Source: WHSV01 sp050693975 (GTDB lineage: Bacteria > Actinomycetota > CADDZG01 > WHSQ01). From it: a stretch of 8,395 nt of DNA. Numbering within the stretch: the first letter of the stretch is position 1; each line of letters begins with the position of its first letter. A program made the position numbers and the translations under genes. Below the pieces are notes generated by a model. The model did not search any database, was not told the DNA's origin, and was given only the letters and a program-made list of their open reading frames with translations. Positions 1 to 6,942 of the stretch are shown here, piece by piece. Location: the NCBI GenBank assembly GCA_050693975.1, contig JBOGWV010000113.1:1-8395 (forward strand), read 5' to 3'.

Positions 1-1107
1 GAGGACCTTCTGTTCCTCGACAAGCCCAACAACCGATTCGACGACGAGGCCCAAGAGGCATGGGGCAAGCTCGGCATGGAGCCGGGGCCGTTCCCCTCGG
101 TGTCGTTCTGGGCCCCTACTCAGGACGAGGGGATCCCCAAGACCAGTGCTCGCATCGAAGGGATCAGCGCGTTTCGGTGGACGCCGCAGGAGTTCGTTGA
201 GGATGGCCTGCTCCAGTTTCTGTTCACCGACGCGGCAGACGCGCGCAACCAACTAACGTTCGTGTCCGAGCGGGTGATGGCCCAGTTGCGACGCTTCGCT
301 CGCGCGGTCGAGGGCCATCCCGGTGCGATCGTCCTCCGCGATCCCTACACCGAAGGCGAGAACAGGGGTGCCGTGGCCGCGCGTCCGGGTGAGCGCGTGA
401 TCCGCAACCTCCACGATCTCGTGGAGGCGCTTGCCGAGTTCCTCGAGCCAGAAGACGGCGATGAGCCCGACCGTAACTGGAGCGGACGCACCGCCATTGG
501 CACGGTAAGCGCCTTCATGCGCAGGCTGCGCGCCGCGGTGGGCCGGGTGGGACGTCTGGTTGCCGCGGGCGAATCGCGCCGCATCGATCGGGCGCGTGAG
601 GCCGTGACCGTCGTAGACATCCACGACCTGCACGAGGCTGCCCAGCGCTTCGTGGTGGGCGCGCTCATCTCTGAGGTGCATAGAGAGAAAGAGGGCAAGG
701 GCCGCTTCCCGCTGTCGGTGATCGTTCTCGACGAGCTCAACAAGTACGCGCCGCGCGACGGATGGTCTCCGATCAAGGACACCTTGATCGACATCGCTCA
801 GCGCGGTCGTTCCCTGGGGGTCATCCTCATAGGCGCGCAGCAGAGCGCATCGCGCATAGAGCCCGACGTGCTGGCGAACGCCGCGCTGCGCGTGTCGGGC
901 CGCCTCGACTCCGCCGAGGCCGAGCGCAGCGAGTACGGCTGGATGTTGCCGTCGACGAGGGCGCGCGCCCGGCTGCTCAAGCCGGGAACCATGGTGCTGT
1001 CGCAGCCTCCGATACCCGCCCCGACGGTGCTCACCTTCCCTTATCCGCCGTGGGCGACGCGACCCGAGGAAGTGGCGGACGACTCCGACCCCTTCGAGGG
1101 GCTCTAG
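1..1107 (+). CDS. herA: HerA-like DNA-translocating ATPase, C-terminal part (5' end outside window)
   Basis: The reading frame is open from base 1 and runs to TAG at 1105-1107, giving 368 visible residues; an internal ATG at 76 is not the real start. The first visible residues (EDLLFLD) fit the segment that follows the P-loop strand in HerA/FtsK-type ATPases, so the Walker A motif should lie upstream. A Walker B strand with catalytic acidic pair, VIVLDELNKYAP, is at visible residues 240-251 (nt 718-753). An arginine-finger-like segment, QRGRSLGVILIGAQQS, is at 267-282, matching the 'RxGRxxGV..l.atQ' pattern of HerA. Known family role: a hexameric ring pumps double-stranded DNA and works with NurA and Mre11-Rad50 in end resection. 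Immediate linkage to sbcD and sbcC (1-base gap) supports that role here. No NurA is visible. A conjugation- or FtsK-type ATPase is the main alternative, less likely given the neighbours. Confidence 0.85.
   Translation, partial: EDLLFLDKPNNRFDDEAQEAWGKLGMEPGPFPSVSFWAPTQDEGIPKTSARIEGISAFRWTPQEFVEDGLLQFLFTDAADARNQLTFVSERVMAQLRRFARAVEGHPGAIVLRDPYTEGENRGAVAARPGERVIRNLHDLVEALAEFLEPEDGDEPDRNWSGRTAIGTVSAFMRRLRAAVGRVGRLVAAGESRRIDRAREAVTVVDIHDLHEAAQRFVVGALISEVHREKEGKGRFPLSVIVLDELNKYAPRDGWSPIKDTLIDIAQRGRSLGVILIGAQQSASRIEPDVLANAALRVSGRLDSAEAERSEYGWMLPSTRARARLLKPGTMVLSQPPIPAPTVLTFPYPPWATRPEEVADDSDPFEGL
1096..1101 (+). promoter_or_regulatory. Ribosome binding site deciding the sbcD start
   Basis: GAGGGG ends 7 bases before the GTG at 1109 and lies inside the last codons of the upstream ATPase gene. 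It supports GTG 1109 as the sbcD start and implies translation shortly after, or coupled with, termination of the upstream gene at 1107. Confidence 0.6.
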
Positions 1108-1108
1108 G

Positions 1109-2263
1109 GTGCGGGTTCTGCACACCGCCGACTGGCATGTCGGCAAGAAGCTTGGTCGCATCGACCGCAGCAACGAGACCAAACAAGTGCTCGACGAGCT
1201 CGTGGCCGTCGCCGAGCGCGAGCAGGTCGACCTGGTGCTGGTGGCCGGAGACCTGTTCGACCGCGCGCTGCCCCCGTTCGCGTCCATGGGACTGGTGCTC
1301 ACGACACTGGTGAGGCTCGCGCAAACCGGCGCCCCGGTGGTGGCGGTGGCCGGCAACCACGACTCGACCGAGCTGTTCGGAGTGCTCGCTCCCTACCTCG
1401 CCCCCTACAACGTGACGCTCGTCGCGAAGCCTCTGCGCCCGGAGCAGGGCGGAGTGGTCACCGTCACCTCGCGCGACGGCAAGACCCGGGCACAGATCGC
1501 CTGCTTTCCATTCCTGCACGAGACGCATGTCGTCGAGTTCCTGGATGCGAGCGAAGAGTGGTTCAAGTCCTACGCCGAGCGCATCAAGCGCATCAGCGCC
1601 TACTACGCGCGCCACATGGCGAAGAGCGATCCGGGCGCGCTCAACTTCCTCGTCGGCCACTTCATGATCGACGGTGCCGTCCCCTCGGGCTCAGAGCGCG
1701 AGCTCCACATTGGCGAGGCCTACATGACGACGAAGGCCGCGGTGCCGTCGGAGATCAACTACACCGCGCTCGGGCATATCCACGCGTGCCAGCAAGCCCC
1801 CTCCTCGTCCGGCGAGGCCTGGTACGCCGGCAGCCTCATGCAGCTCGATTTCGGAGAGGCCCAGCACGACAAGTACTGCCTGCTGGTGGACGTCACCCAC
1901 GACCGCACCCGCGTCGACAAACAGATACCGATCACCTCGGGGCGCAACCTGCGCAAGATCTCCGGAACGATCGGCGAGCTGCGCGAACTCGTCGATGAGG
2001 TGGGCGACGACTATCTCGACGTCACGGTCACCACCGACGGCCCGGCCCCCGGACTGGCGGACGAGGTGCGCGAACTGTTCACCAACGCGCTGAACGTGCG
2101 CGCTGACTACGACCGCGTCGAGGCCGAGGCCCTCAACCGCGAGGGCATGGCCCTCGACGAGCTCTACGCCGCGTTCGTGCGAGAGTCTTACGGCGTCGAG
2201 CCCGAGGGTGAACTCATGGATGCGTTCAACGAGTTGCGCAGGGAAGTGGGGGTCGACTGGTGA
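1109..2263 (+). CDS. sbcD: SbcD, Mre11-family exonuclease subunit of SbcCD
   Basis: This 384-residue protein has the full set of Mre11/SbcD phosphoesterase motifs: ADWHVG (D8, H10), VAGDLFDR (D48), AGNHDS (N83, H84, D85), VGHF (H184) and LGHIH (H223, H225). These residues are the expected two-metal ligands and catalytic histidine, so the nuclease should be active. In the family, SbcD/Mre11 pairs with SbcC/Rad50 to make a Mn-dependent, ATP-controlled nuclease that opens hairpins and trims blocked or broken DNA ends in the cytoplasm. Length is normal for SbcD (about 380-420). The GTG start follows the upstream stop by one base with a GAGGGG site before it. The start places the conserved 'HTADWH' motif at residues 5-10, as usual, so a different start is unlikely. 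The C-terminal part (about 280-384) is the less conserved capping/SbcC-binding region. The 3' end overlaps sbcC by 4 bases (GTGA). Confidence 0.96.
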   Translation: MRVLHTADWHVGKKLGRIDRSNETKQVLDELVAVAEREQVDLVLVAGDLFDRALPPFASMGLVLTTLVRLAQTGAPVVAVAGNHDSTELFGVLAPYLAPYNVTLVAKPLRPEQGGVVTVTSRDGKTRAQIACFPFLHETHVVEFLDASEEWFKSYAERIKRISAYYARHMAKSDPGALNFLVGHFMIDGAVPSGSERELHIGEAYMTTKAAVPSEINYTALGHIHACQQAPSSSGEAWYAGSLMQLDFGEAQHDKYCLLVDVTHDRTRVDKQIPITSGRNLRKISGTIGELRELVDEVGDDYLDVTVTTDGPAPGLADEVRELFTNALNVRADYDRVEAEALNREGMALDELYAAFVRESYGVEPEGELMDAFNELRREVGVDW

Positions 2264-4689
2264 GGCCACTAAAGCTCACCTTGCAGGGGTTCCGCAGCCA
2301 CGAGACTCCGGTCGAGATCTCCTTCGAGAACCGCAATCTCATTGCGATCGTGGGACCAACGGGGGCCGGCAAGTCCTCGATCCTGGATGGGATTTGTTAC
2401 GCGCTCTACGCCAAGACGCCGCGCGAGCAGCGGTCGACCAAGAAGCTGATCTGCTCGCGCTCCGACGAGGCGCGCGTCCAGCTCACCTTCTCCGTCGACG
2501 GCCACGCCTACGAGGCCACTCGAATCATGCGGCGAAAGGCGGGTAGCTCTCCGCATGTACTGATCGACGTCGATTCCGGCGAGCATCTCGGCAGCGGTGA
2601 GTCGGCCGTCACGGCGCAGATCGAGGAGTTGTTGGGGCTGGACTTCGCCGCGTTTTGCTCGTCGGTTCTGCTCGCGCAGGGCGATTTTGCAAAGTTCTTG
2701 GGAGCGACGCCGGCCAAGCGAGGCGAGATTCTCAAAGGGGTGTTCCGGCTCGAACAGATCGACGCGCTCCGCGAGGCAGCCAAGCGCCACATCGACGTGA
2801 TCGGCGGCGACCTGCGGGAGATCGACGGCGAGCGGCGCGGCATCCCCAACGACATCGCCGAGCGCATCGCCGAGGCCAGGGACATGCGCGAGCGGGCATC
2901 GGCGCGGGCTGCCAGGCTCGAGGCTGCCCTGCCCGCGGAGAAGAAGCTCGAGGATGCCCTCCGTGACGCGCACGCGAGTCATGAGCGCGCTACCAAGGAC
3001 GTCGCGCGCCTCGAAGGCGTGTCGAAGCGGTTGCCTGCCCCCAAGTTGCTGGCCGATTTGCGCGCTCAGGAGATGTCGGTCTCCACGCTTCTCGACGATT
3101 GCCAAGCGGCGCTGGTCGCAGCCGAGGCACGCCGCTCCAAAGCGGTAAACGCGCTGGGGACGCTCGAGGTTCGCCACGGAACCGAGCGCGCACTGATCGA
3201 ACTACGCGGCCAGGCCGATGCTTCGACGCGGCTCGCGGCCGAGGTGGACGCGTTCGAACAGCGTCTCAAGAAGGACGAGGAGACCTTCGGTGGACTGCGG
3301 GAAGCGGCCGATGCCGCGCAGCATGCGCACGAAGAGGCTCTGTCGGCTTGCGAGCGCGCCGAACAGCATCGCGCCGAGCTCGAGATTGCGCACAAGGCCC
3401 ACGCATTGCGCGCCGAGCTTCAAGTCGGTGCACCGTGCCCCGTGTGCGAACAAGAGGTGGCCGTTCTTCCCACCGGCGGCACGCCGACCACGCTCACCGG
3501 CGCGAAGACGGCGGAGAAGGAAACCAAGGAGGCCGCGCAGCGCTCGGGGCGCCTCGCCGAAGATGCCAGGACCGCACTGACTCGGGCGGAGTCCGGGATC
3601 GGTCACCTCGTCGAGCAGCGTGACTCCACCAAGGAGCGGCTCGATCGGATGCTCGTCGAGCTCGCCGAAGCCCTGGGTGACACCGACGATCCTCTGGCCG
3701 AGGTGGATATCCGGCTCGAGGGGATGGCGGCGGCCAGGGCCGAGGTCGAGGGCGCCAGATCCGCCTGCGAGGAGGCCCAGGCCGAGATCGGGCGTCACCT
3801 AACGCGCCAAGAGAAGTTCTCTGCCGCTCGTCGCTCGGTGGCCGCAGCCCTGATCGAGGTCGCCGCGACCGTCGAGCTCGACCCTCCCGGCATCGACGAT
3901 GCGCTGGAATCGCTGGCCGAGCGCTCCGAGGAAGTGCGCATCGAGTTGGACGACCGACTCGACAACGCGCGCGCCGACCTCGCCGGGGCAGAGCTCGCCG
4001 AGCAGGACAAAGGCAGAGAGCTCGCCGAGCTGAGGGCGGGGCTCGAGCTCGAAGGTGGAAGCGCGATCGCTCCGGCCCTGGCGCGCGCCCAGTCTGCCGC
4101 AGACGGCGCCACCAAAGACATCGCCGAACTCGAGGCAAAGGCCGCGCGGGCGGCCGAGCTCGACGAGAAGGAGGCTGCGCTCGAGCTCCGCCGGTCCCAC
4201 TTCCAGCAGCTCTACAAGGACTTCGGACCCAAGGGCTTCATCTCTTTCCTGCTCGAGGAGAAGACCCGAGTGTTGTTCGAGCTGGCGTCCGAGACCTTGC
4301 GATCGATGACCAATCGCTACCAACTCGAGATCGACCGCAAGGCGGACCTCAACGTCGTCGACGAGCTCGATGGCGAGAAGCGAAGGACCGTCGACACACT
4401 GTCGGGGGGCGAGACCTTTTTAGCGTCGCTGGCGCTGGCCCTCGCGCTGGCCGAGCTCGTCGGTCGCTCGGGCGGGCGCCTCCAGTGTTTCTTCCTCGAT
4501 GAGGGCTTCGGCTCGCTCGATCCCGAGTCCTTCGACCTGGCCATGGATGGGATCGAGCGGATCGTCACGCCGGACCGGCTGATTGGGCTGGTCTCCCACG
4601 TGCCGGCCCTGGCGGCGAGGGTCGAGGACCGGATCGAGCTGGCCAAGCGACCGGACGGCATGTCCGACCTGTGCGCGGGCGACCGGTGA
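2260..4689 (+). CDS. sbcC: SbcC, Rad50-family ATPase with zinc hook
   Basis: This 809-residue SMC-like ATPase pairs with SbcD. In order it shows: Walker A GPTGAGKS (residues 32-39), Q-loop LLAQGDF (Q140), a first heptad-rich charged coiled coil (about 165-390), zinc hook CPVC (393-396), a return coiled coil (about 400-640), ABC signature LSGGE (714-718), Walker B with D-loop FLDEGFGSLD (D747, E748) and H-switch VSHVP (H780). The arms on either side of the hook are of nearly equal length, as needed for folding back, so the gene looks whole. Known role: two SbcC heads bind ATP and gate SbcD; the hooks link coils through zinc. At 809 residues it is shorter than Escherichia coli SbcC (1048), meaning shorter coils and a size closer to archaeal Rad50. 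The GTG start overlaps the sbcD stop (GTGA), which implies translational coupling. One in-frame TTA codon, rare here, encodes L721 just after the signature motif. Confidence 0.96.
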   Translation: MRPLKLTLQGFRSHETPVEISFENRNLIAIVGPTGAGKSSILDGICYALYAKTPREQRSTKKLICSRSDEARVQLTFSVDGHAYEATRIMRRKAGSSPHVLIDVDSGEHLGSGESAVTAQIEELLGLDFAAFCSSVLLAQGDFAKFLGATPAKRGEILKGVFRLEQIDALREAAKRHIDVIGGDLREIDGERRGIPNDIAERIAEARDMRERASARAARLEAALPAEKKLEDALRDAHASHERATKDVARLEGVSKRLPAPKLLADLRAQEMSVSTLLDDCQAALVAAEARRSKAVNALGTLEVRHGTERALIELRGQADASTRLAAEVDAFEQRLKKDEETFGGLREAADAAQHAHEEALSACERAEQHRAELEIAHKAHALRAELQVGAPCPVCEQEVAVLPTGGTPTTLTGAKTAEKETKEAAQRSGRLAEDARTALTRAESGIGHLVEQRDSTKERLDRMLVELAEALGDTDDPLAEVDIRLEGMAAARAEVEGARSACEEAQAEIGRHLTRQEKFSAARRSVAAALIEVAATVELDPPGIDDALESLAERSEEVRIELDDRLDNARADLAGAELAEQDKGRELAELRAGLELEGGSAIAPALARAQSAADGATKDIAELEAKAARAAELDEKEAALELRRSHFQQLYKDFGPKGFISFLLEEKTRVLFELASETLRSMTNRYQLEIDRKADLNVVDELDGEKRRTVDTLSGGETFLASLALALALAELVGRSGGRLQCFFLDEGFGSLDPESFDLAMDGIERIVTPDRLIGLVSHVPALAARVEDRIELAKRPDGMSDLCAGDR

Positions 4690-4710
4690 TTTGAGGCTCG
4701 GGGAGCGTCA

Positions 4711-4738
4711 TTCATCGGGCGGTGGGCTCGGGTAACCT
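4711..4738 (+). promoter_or_regulatory. Candidate leaderless promoter for the aldolase gene
   Basis: A -10 hexamer TAACCT (4733-4738, matching TANNNT) is followed by 7 bases and then ATG at 4746, so transcription would start at or next to the start codon. A poor -35-like TTCATC (4711-4716) sits 16 bases upstream. No Shine-Dalgarno sequence precedes the ATG; the leader instead holds CCTCC, which cannot act as one. The TANNNT-N6/7-start arrangement is known for leaderless genes of mycobacteria and other actinobacteria; its use here is inference. Confidence 0.5.
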
Positions 4739-4745
4739 CCTGGGC

Positions 4746-5408
4746 ATGAACGTCAAACTCTTCGAATCGCGCGCTCAGCGGCTGTCGGACGCGACCGTCA
4801 TCGCGATCTTCAGGATGCAGGCGGCCGAGCACACGGTCGAGGGGGCGGGAGCCGCCGTGCGCGGCGGCTTCGAGGCCGTCGAGGTCACCATGAATTCGCC
4901 GGACGCCACCGATGCCCTCGCCGAGATCGCCGGCCGCATCGACGCGATCGTCGGGGCCGGGACGGTCACCGCCCCGGAGCAGGTCAAAGAGGCCTACGAC
5001 GCGGGTGCCGAGTTCATAGTGACCCCGGTGGTGGTCCCCGAGGTGCTCGAGGCGGCGCACGGCCTGAGCCTCCCCATCATCATGGGCGCGGCGTCGCCGA
5101 CCGAGATCTTCAACGCCCACAAGGCCGGCGCCGACTGGGTCAAGATCTTTCCCGCCGAGACGCTCGGAGGTCCCGACTACATCGAGTACGTGCTCGGCCC
5201 CCTCGACATCCCACTGATGGTCACCGGTGGCCTCACGCCCGAGAACTACCTCAGCTACCTCGACGCCGGCGCCGATCTGGTCGGTTTCACCGGCTCGGTG
5301 TTCAGTGCGGCCGTGGCCGCCAACGGTCGCTACGACGAGTTCGAGCGACGATCGATCGACGTCGTTCGCCGGCTCGACGAGTACCTGACCGACGACTCCG
5401 ACGAATAG
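4746..5408 (+). CDS. eda: KDPG/KDPGal aldolase family protein
   Basis: This 220-residue TIM-barrel aldolase of the Eda/DgoA (KDPG/KHG aldolase) family cleaves a 2-keto-3-deoxy-6-phospho sugar acid to pyruvate and glyceraldehyde 3-phosphate through a Schiff base. Seen: EVT (E46, the general acid/base glutamate position), GAGTV (70-74), VTP (92-94), the Schiff-base lysine in VKIFPAE (K133, the same number as in Escherichia coli Eda), and phosphate-binding GG and GFTGS near the C-terminus. Length is normal for the family. The residues after EVT are MNSPD, like the LNSP of DgoA (KDPGal aldolase) rather than the arginine-containing EVT-LRT of Eda, so the sugar acid used is uncertain. An in-frame GTG at 4722 would add 8 residues, but the promoter-like TAACCT just before ATG 4746 argues for the shorter form. 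No other Entner-Doudoroff gene is in the window. It converges with the acyltransferase gene. Confidence 0.9.
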   Translation: MNVKLFESRAQRLSDATVIAIFRMQAAEHTVEGAGAAVRGGFEAVEVTMNSPDATDALAEIAGRIDAIVGAGTVTAPEQVKEAYDAGAEFIVTPVVVPEVLEAAHGLSLPIIMGAASPTEIFNAHKAGADWVKIFPAETLGGPDYIEYVLGPLDIPLMVTGGLTPENYLSYLDAGADLVGFTGSVFSAAVAANGRYDEFERRSIDVVRRLDEYLTDDSDE

Positions 5409-5420
5409 CCCCGCCGGCTA
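5406..5420. repeat. Small inverted repeat containing both convergent stop codons
   Basis: TAGCC (5406-5410) and GGCTA (5416-5420) form a perfect 5-bp inverted repeat around the loop CCGCC. The left arm holds the TAG stop of the aldolase gene and the right arm holds the TAG stop (CTA on this strand) of the acyltransferase gene. It could be a weak two-way hairpin, but there is no T-run on either side, so it is not a classical intrinsic terminator. Confidence 0.35.
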
Positions 5421-6833
5421 GGGGATCGCGGAGAGCAGCTCGGCCACCGATTTCTCGATGCCCTCGGCGAGCTCGCCCATGTCCTCGGTGGTCTCGTAGT
5501 CGCCGAGGAGGCCGAAGCCGACCGAGCCGTTGTAGCTCAGCAGCGCGACGCCCAGCGTGGTGTTGCCCGACAGCGGCAGCACCGGGTAGACCTCGAGCAT
5601 CTCGTGGCCGAGCGTGTAAAGCGGGAGCTGGGGGCCCGGCACGTTGGTGATAACCAAATTGAAGGCCCGCTGGCGGGCGACGACCCGCGAGGCCTGAGCG
5701 ACGATCGTCGGGGGAGCGAACTCGCCCAGCGACGTGAGCAGCTGAGCGCCCACGGCCTGGCCGGAACTCTTTAGGTCGCGCATCGACTCGCTGATGACCT
5801 GCAGCCTCTCGAGCGGGTCGGGCTCGTAGATCGGAAGCACCGCCCACACGTTCGCCACCTGGTTCCCGAGCGCACTTCGCTGTCCTTGCGGTCCGGCCAA
5901 GCCCGCCCCGCGCTGCTGATCGGTGCGCACCGAGACGGGCACCATGGCCCTCAACTCGAGATCGTCGACGCGCTCGCCGCGGCCGCGCAGCAGCCTCCGC
6001 AGTCCACCCGACACGACCGTCAGCACGACGTCGTTGACCGTTCCGCCGAACGCGTTCTTCACTCGTTTTAGCTCGTCGAGCTCTACCGATACCGTCTCGA
6101 AGCGGCGATGAGGGCCGATCGGCCGGTTCAGCGAAGAGGCGGGGGCCGCAAAGCCACTGCCCATCCACTCGGTAACCGCGCGCGCCGCGTCGATCAAGCG
6201 GCCGGGCAGCTTGGCGGGGTCGCCGGCGGCGCTCTGCATCGAGCGCACGACCTCGCCCGGCGATGTCACCCGCTCGCGCAGCGCCTCGATCATGAGCTGG
6301 TCGGGACTCGGTTCGGGCTCGGGCCTCCAGGTGTCGCGCTCGATATCGGGTGGCTCGGGGGACGGATCCAGCAACACGGACATGATGTCGGTGCCGGAGA
6401 TCCCGTCGACCAGGCTGTGATGGGTCTTGGAGAGGAGCGCGAAGCGGTTGCCGGCGAGCCCCTCGGCAAACCAGATCTCCCACAACGGTTTGGTCCGATC
6501 GAGCTGCTGGCTCATGATGCGGGCGACCAGACGATTGAGCTTGTCGACGGATCCGGGGGCCGGCAGCGCGGTGTGGCGCACGTGGTACTCGAGGTGGAAG
6601 TGCGGGTCGTCGACCCACACCGGCCGGCCCAGGCCCAGCGGCACGGTGGCGAGCTTCTGCCTGAAGCGCGGGACGTACTGCAGCCGGTCCCCGATCATCT
6701 GCAGCACGTCGTCGTAGTCGGGGGGCTCGCCCTCGAAGATCGCGATTCCGCCGACGTGCATGTGGGTGCTCGAACCCTCGAGGTGAAGGAACATCTCGTC
6801 GAGGACGGAGAGGCGCTCGTAGGAAGGAGACAT
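5418..6833 (-). CDS. Wax ester synthase/diacylglycerol O-acyltransferase (WS/DGAT) family protein
   Basis: This 471-residue acyl-CoA-dependent acyltransferase should make triacylglycerol or wax esters at the membrane or lipid-droplet surface. Seen: the family N-terminus RLSVLDEMFLHLE (7-19), PLWE (117-120), the catalytic HHxxxDG as HHSLVDG (H138, H139, D143), the LNRPIGPHRRF block (235-245), the VNDVV motif (N267, D268) and NVPGP near the C-terminus. Length is typical for the family (450-480). Two adjacent ATGs (6836 and 6833) are possible starts. A GGAG on the coding strand lies 4 bases from the second but only 1 from the first, so I use 6833. The frame stays open upstream to 7130, but that extension overlaps the divergent gene antisense and lies before the conserved N-terminus. 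Substrate choice (diacylglycerol or fatty alcohol) cannot be read from the sequence. It is transcribed from the operator-like region at 6837-6942. Confidence 0.93.
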   Translation of the reverse strand: MSPSYERLSVLDEMFLHLEGSSTHMHVGGIAIFEGEPPDYDDVLQMIGDRLQYVPRFRQKLATVPLGLGRPVWVDDPHFHLEYHVRHTALPAPGSVDKLNRLVARIMSQQLDRTKPLWEIWFAEGLAGNRFALLSKTHHSLVDGISGTDIMSVLLDPSPEPPDIERDTWRPEPEPSPDQLMIEALRERVTSPGEVVRSMQSAAGDPAKLPGRLIDAARAVTEWMGSGFAAPASSLNRPIGPHRRFETVSVELDELKRVKNAFGGTVNDVVLTVVSGGLRRLLRGRGERVDDLELRAMVPVSVRTDQQRGAGLAGPQGQRSALGNQVANVWAVLPIYEPDPLERLQVISESMRDLKSSGQAVGAQLLTSLGEFAPPTIVAQASRVVARQRAFNLVITNVPGPQLPLYTLGHEMLEVYPVLPLSGNTTLGVALLSYNGSVGFGLLGDYETTEDMGELAEGIEKSVAELLSAIP

Positions 6834-6866
6834 CATGCTCCGATACTGCCACGGAGAAACCGCGGG

Positions 6867-6883
6867 AATCTCCGGCCGAGATT
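6867..6883. repeat. Inverted repeat AATCTC-N5-GAGATT nested in a longer one
   Basis: AATCTC (6867-6872) and GAGATT (6878-6883) are perfect 6-bp arms around CGGCC. They lie inside a second perfect inverted repeat, GGAGAAA (6853-6859) and TTTCTCC (6883-6889). The position between two divergent starts and the 17-bp span suit a dimeric repressor site, but the binding protein is unknown. Confidence 0.45.
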
Positions 6884-6893
6884 TTCTCCCAGG

Positions 6894-6909
6894 TGTGGCG
6901 CGCGCCACA
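6894..6909. promoter_or_regulatory. Perfect 16-bp palindrome, candidate operator
   Basis: TGTGGCGCGCGCCACA reads identically on both strands. It ends 33 bases before the ATG at 6943 and lies about 58 bases upstream of the acyltransferase start, overlapping or abutting where a -35 box for the rightward gene would lie. Perfect palindromes of this size between divergent genes are typical of operators for dimeric regulators such as the TetR family. No regulator gene is recognisable next to it unless the unrecognised gene is one. Confidence 0.5.
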
Positions 6910-6942
6910 GCCAGAGCGTCGGGCGTGGGCTTGCATGAGTCC

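Larger units (their letters stand above)
6837..6942. promoter_or_regulatory. Divergent intergenic region with operator-like repeats
   Basis: This stretch separates the start codons of the leftward acyltransferase gene and the rightward unrecognised gene, so it must hold promoters for both. Weak -10-like hexamers lie 6 bases from each start: CAGTAT on the minus strand (plus 6843-6848) and TTGCAT on the plus strand (6931-6936). Each matches TATAAT at three of six positions, so these are only suggestions. A perfect palindrome and nested inverted repeats lie between them and are listed separately. Shared control of the two genes by one regulator is an inference. Confidence 0.5.

Noticed and set aside
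253..1356. Long open frame on the minus strand opposite the HerA and SbcD genes
   Set aside because: Its product is arginine- and histidine-rich without domain motifs, and the opposite strand has clear HerA and Mre11 motifs. It is a shadow frame caused by high GC content.
3900..4190. Recurring GAGCTCG-like words in the second half of sbcC, considered as a DNA repeat array
   Set aside because: They are explained by repeated Glu-Leu-Ala/Ala-Glu-Leu codons of the coiled coil and have no constant period.
4696..4706. GCTC-GGG-GAGC as a terminator for sbcC
   Set aside because: The stem is only 4 bp, the loop is 3 bases and there is no T-run, so it is not distinguishable from chance in GC-rich DNA.
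4722..4745. GTG start at 4722 for the aldolase, adding 8 residues
   Set aside because: The added residues are not part of the conserved fold, and a -10-like TAACCT lies inside this stretch at the right distance from ATG 4746.
6108..6938. Plus-strand open frame of 276 codons opposite the acyltransferase gene
   Set aside because: It is antisense to a strongly supported gene and has low-complexity composition with no motifs.
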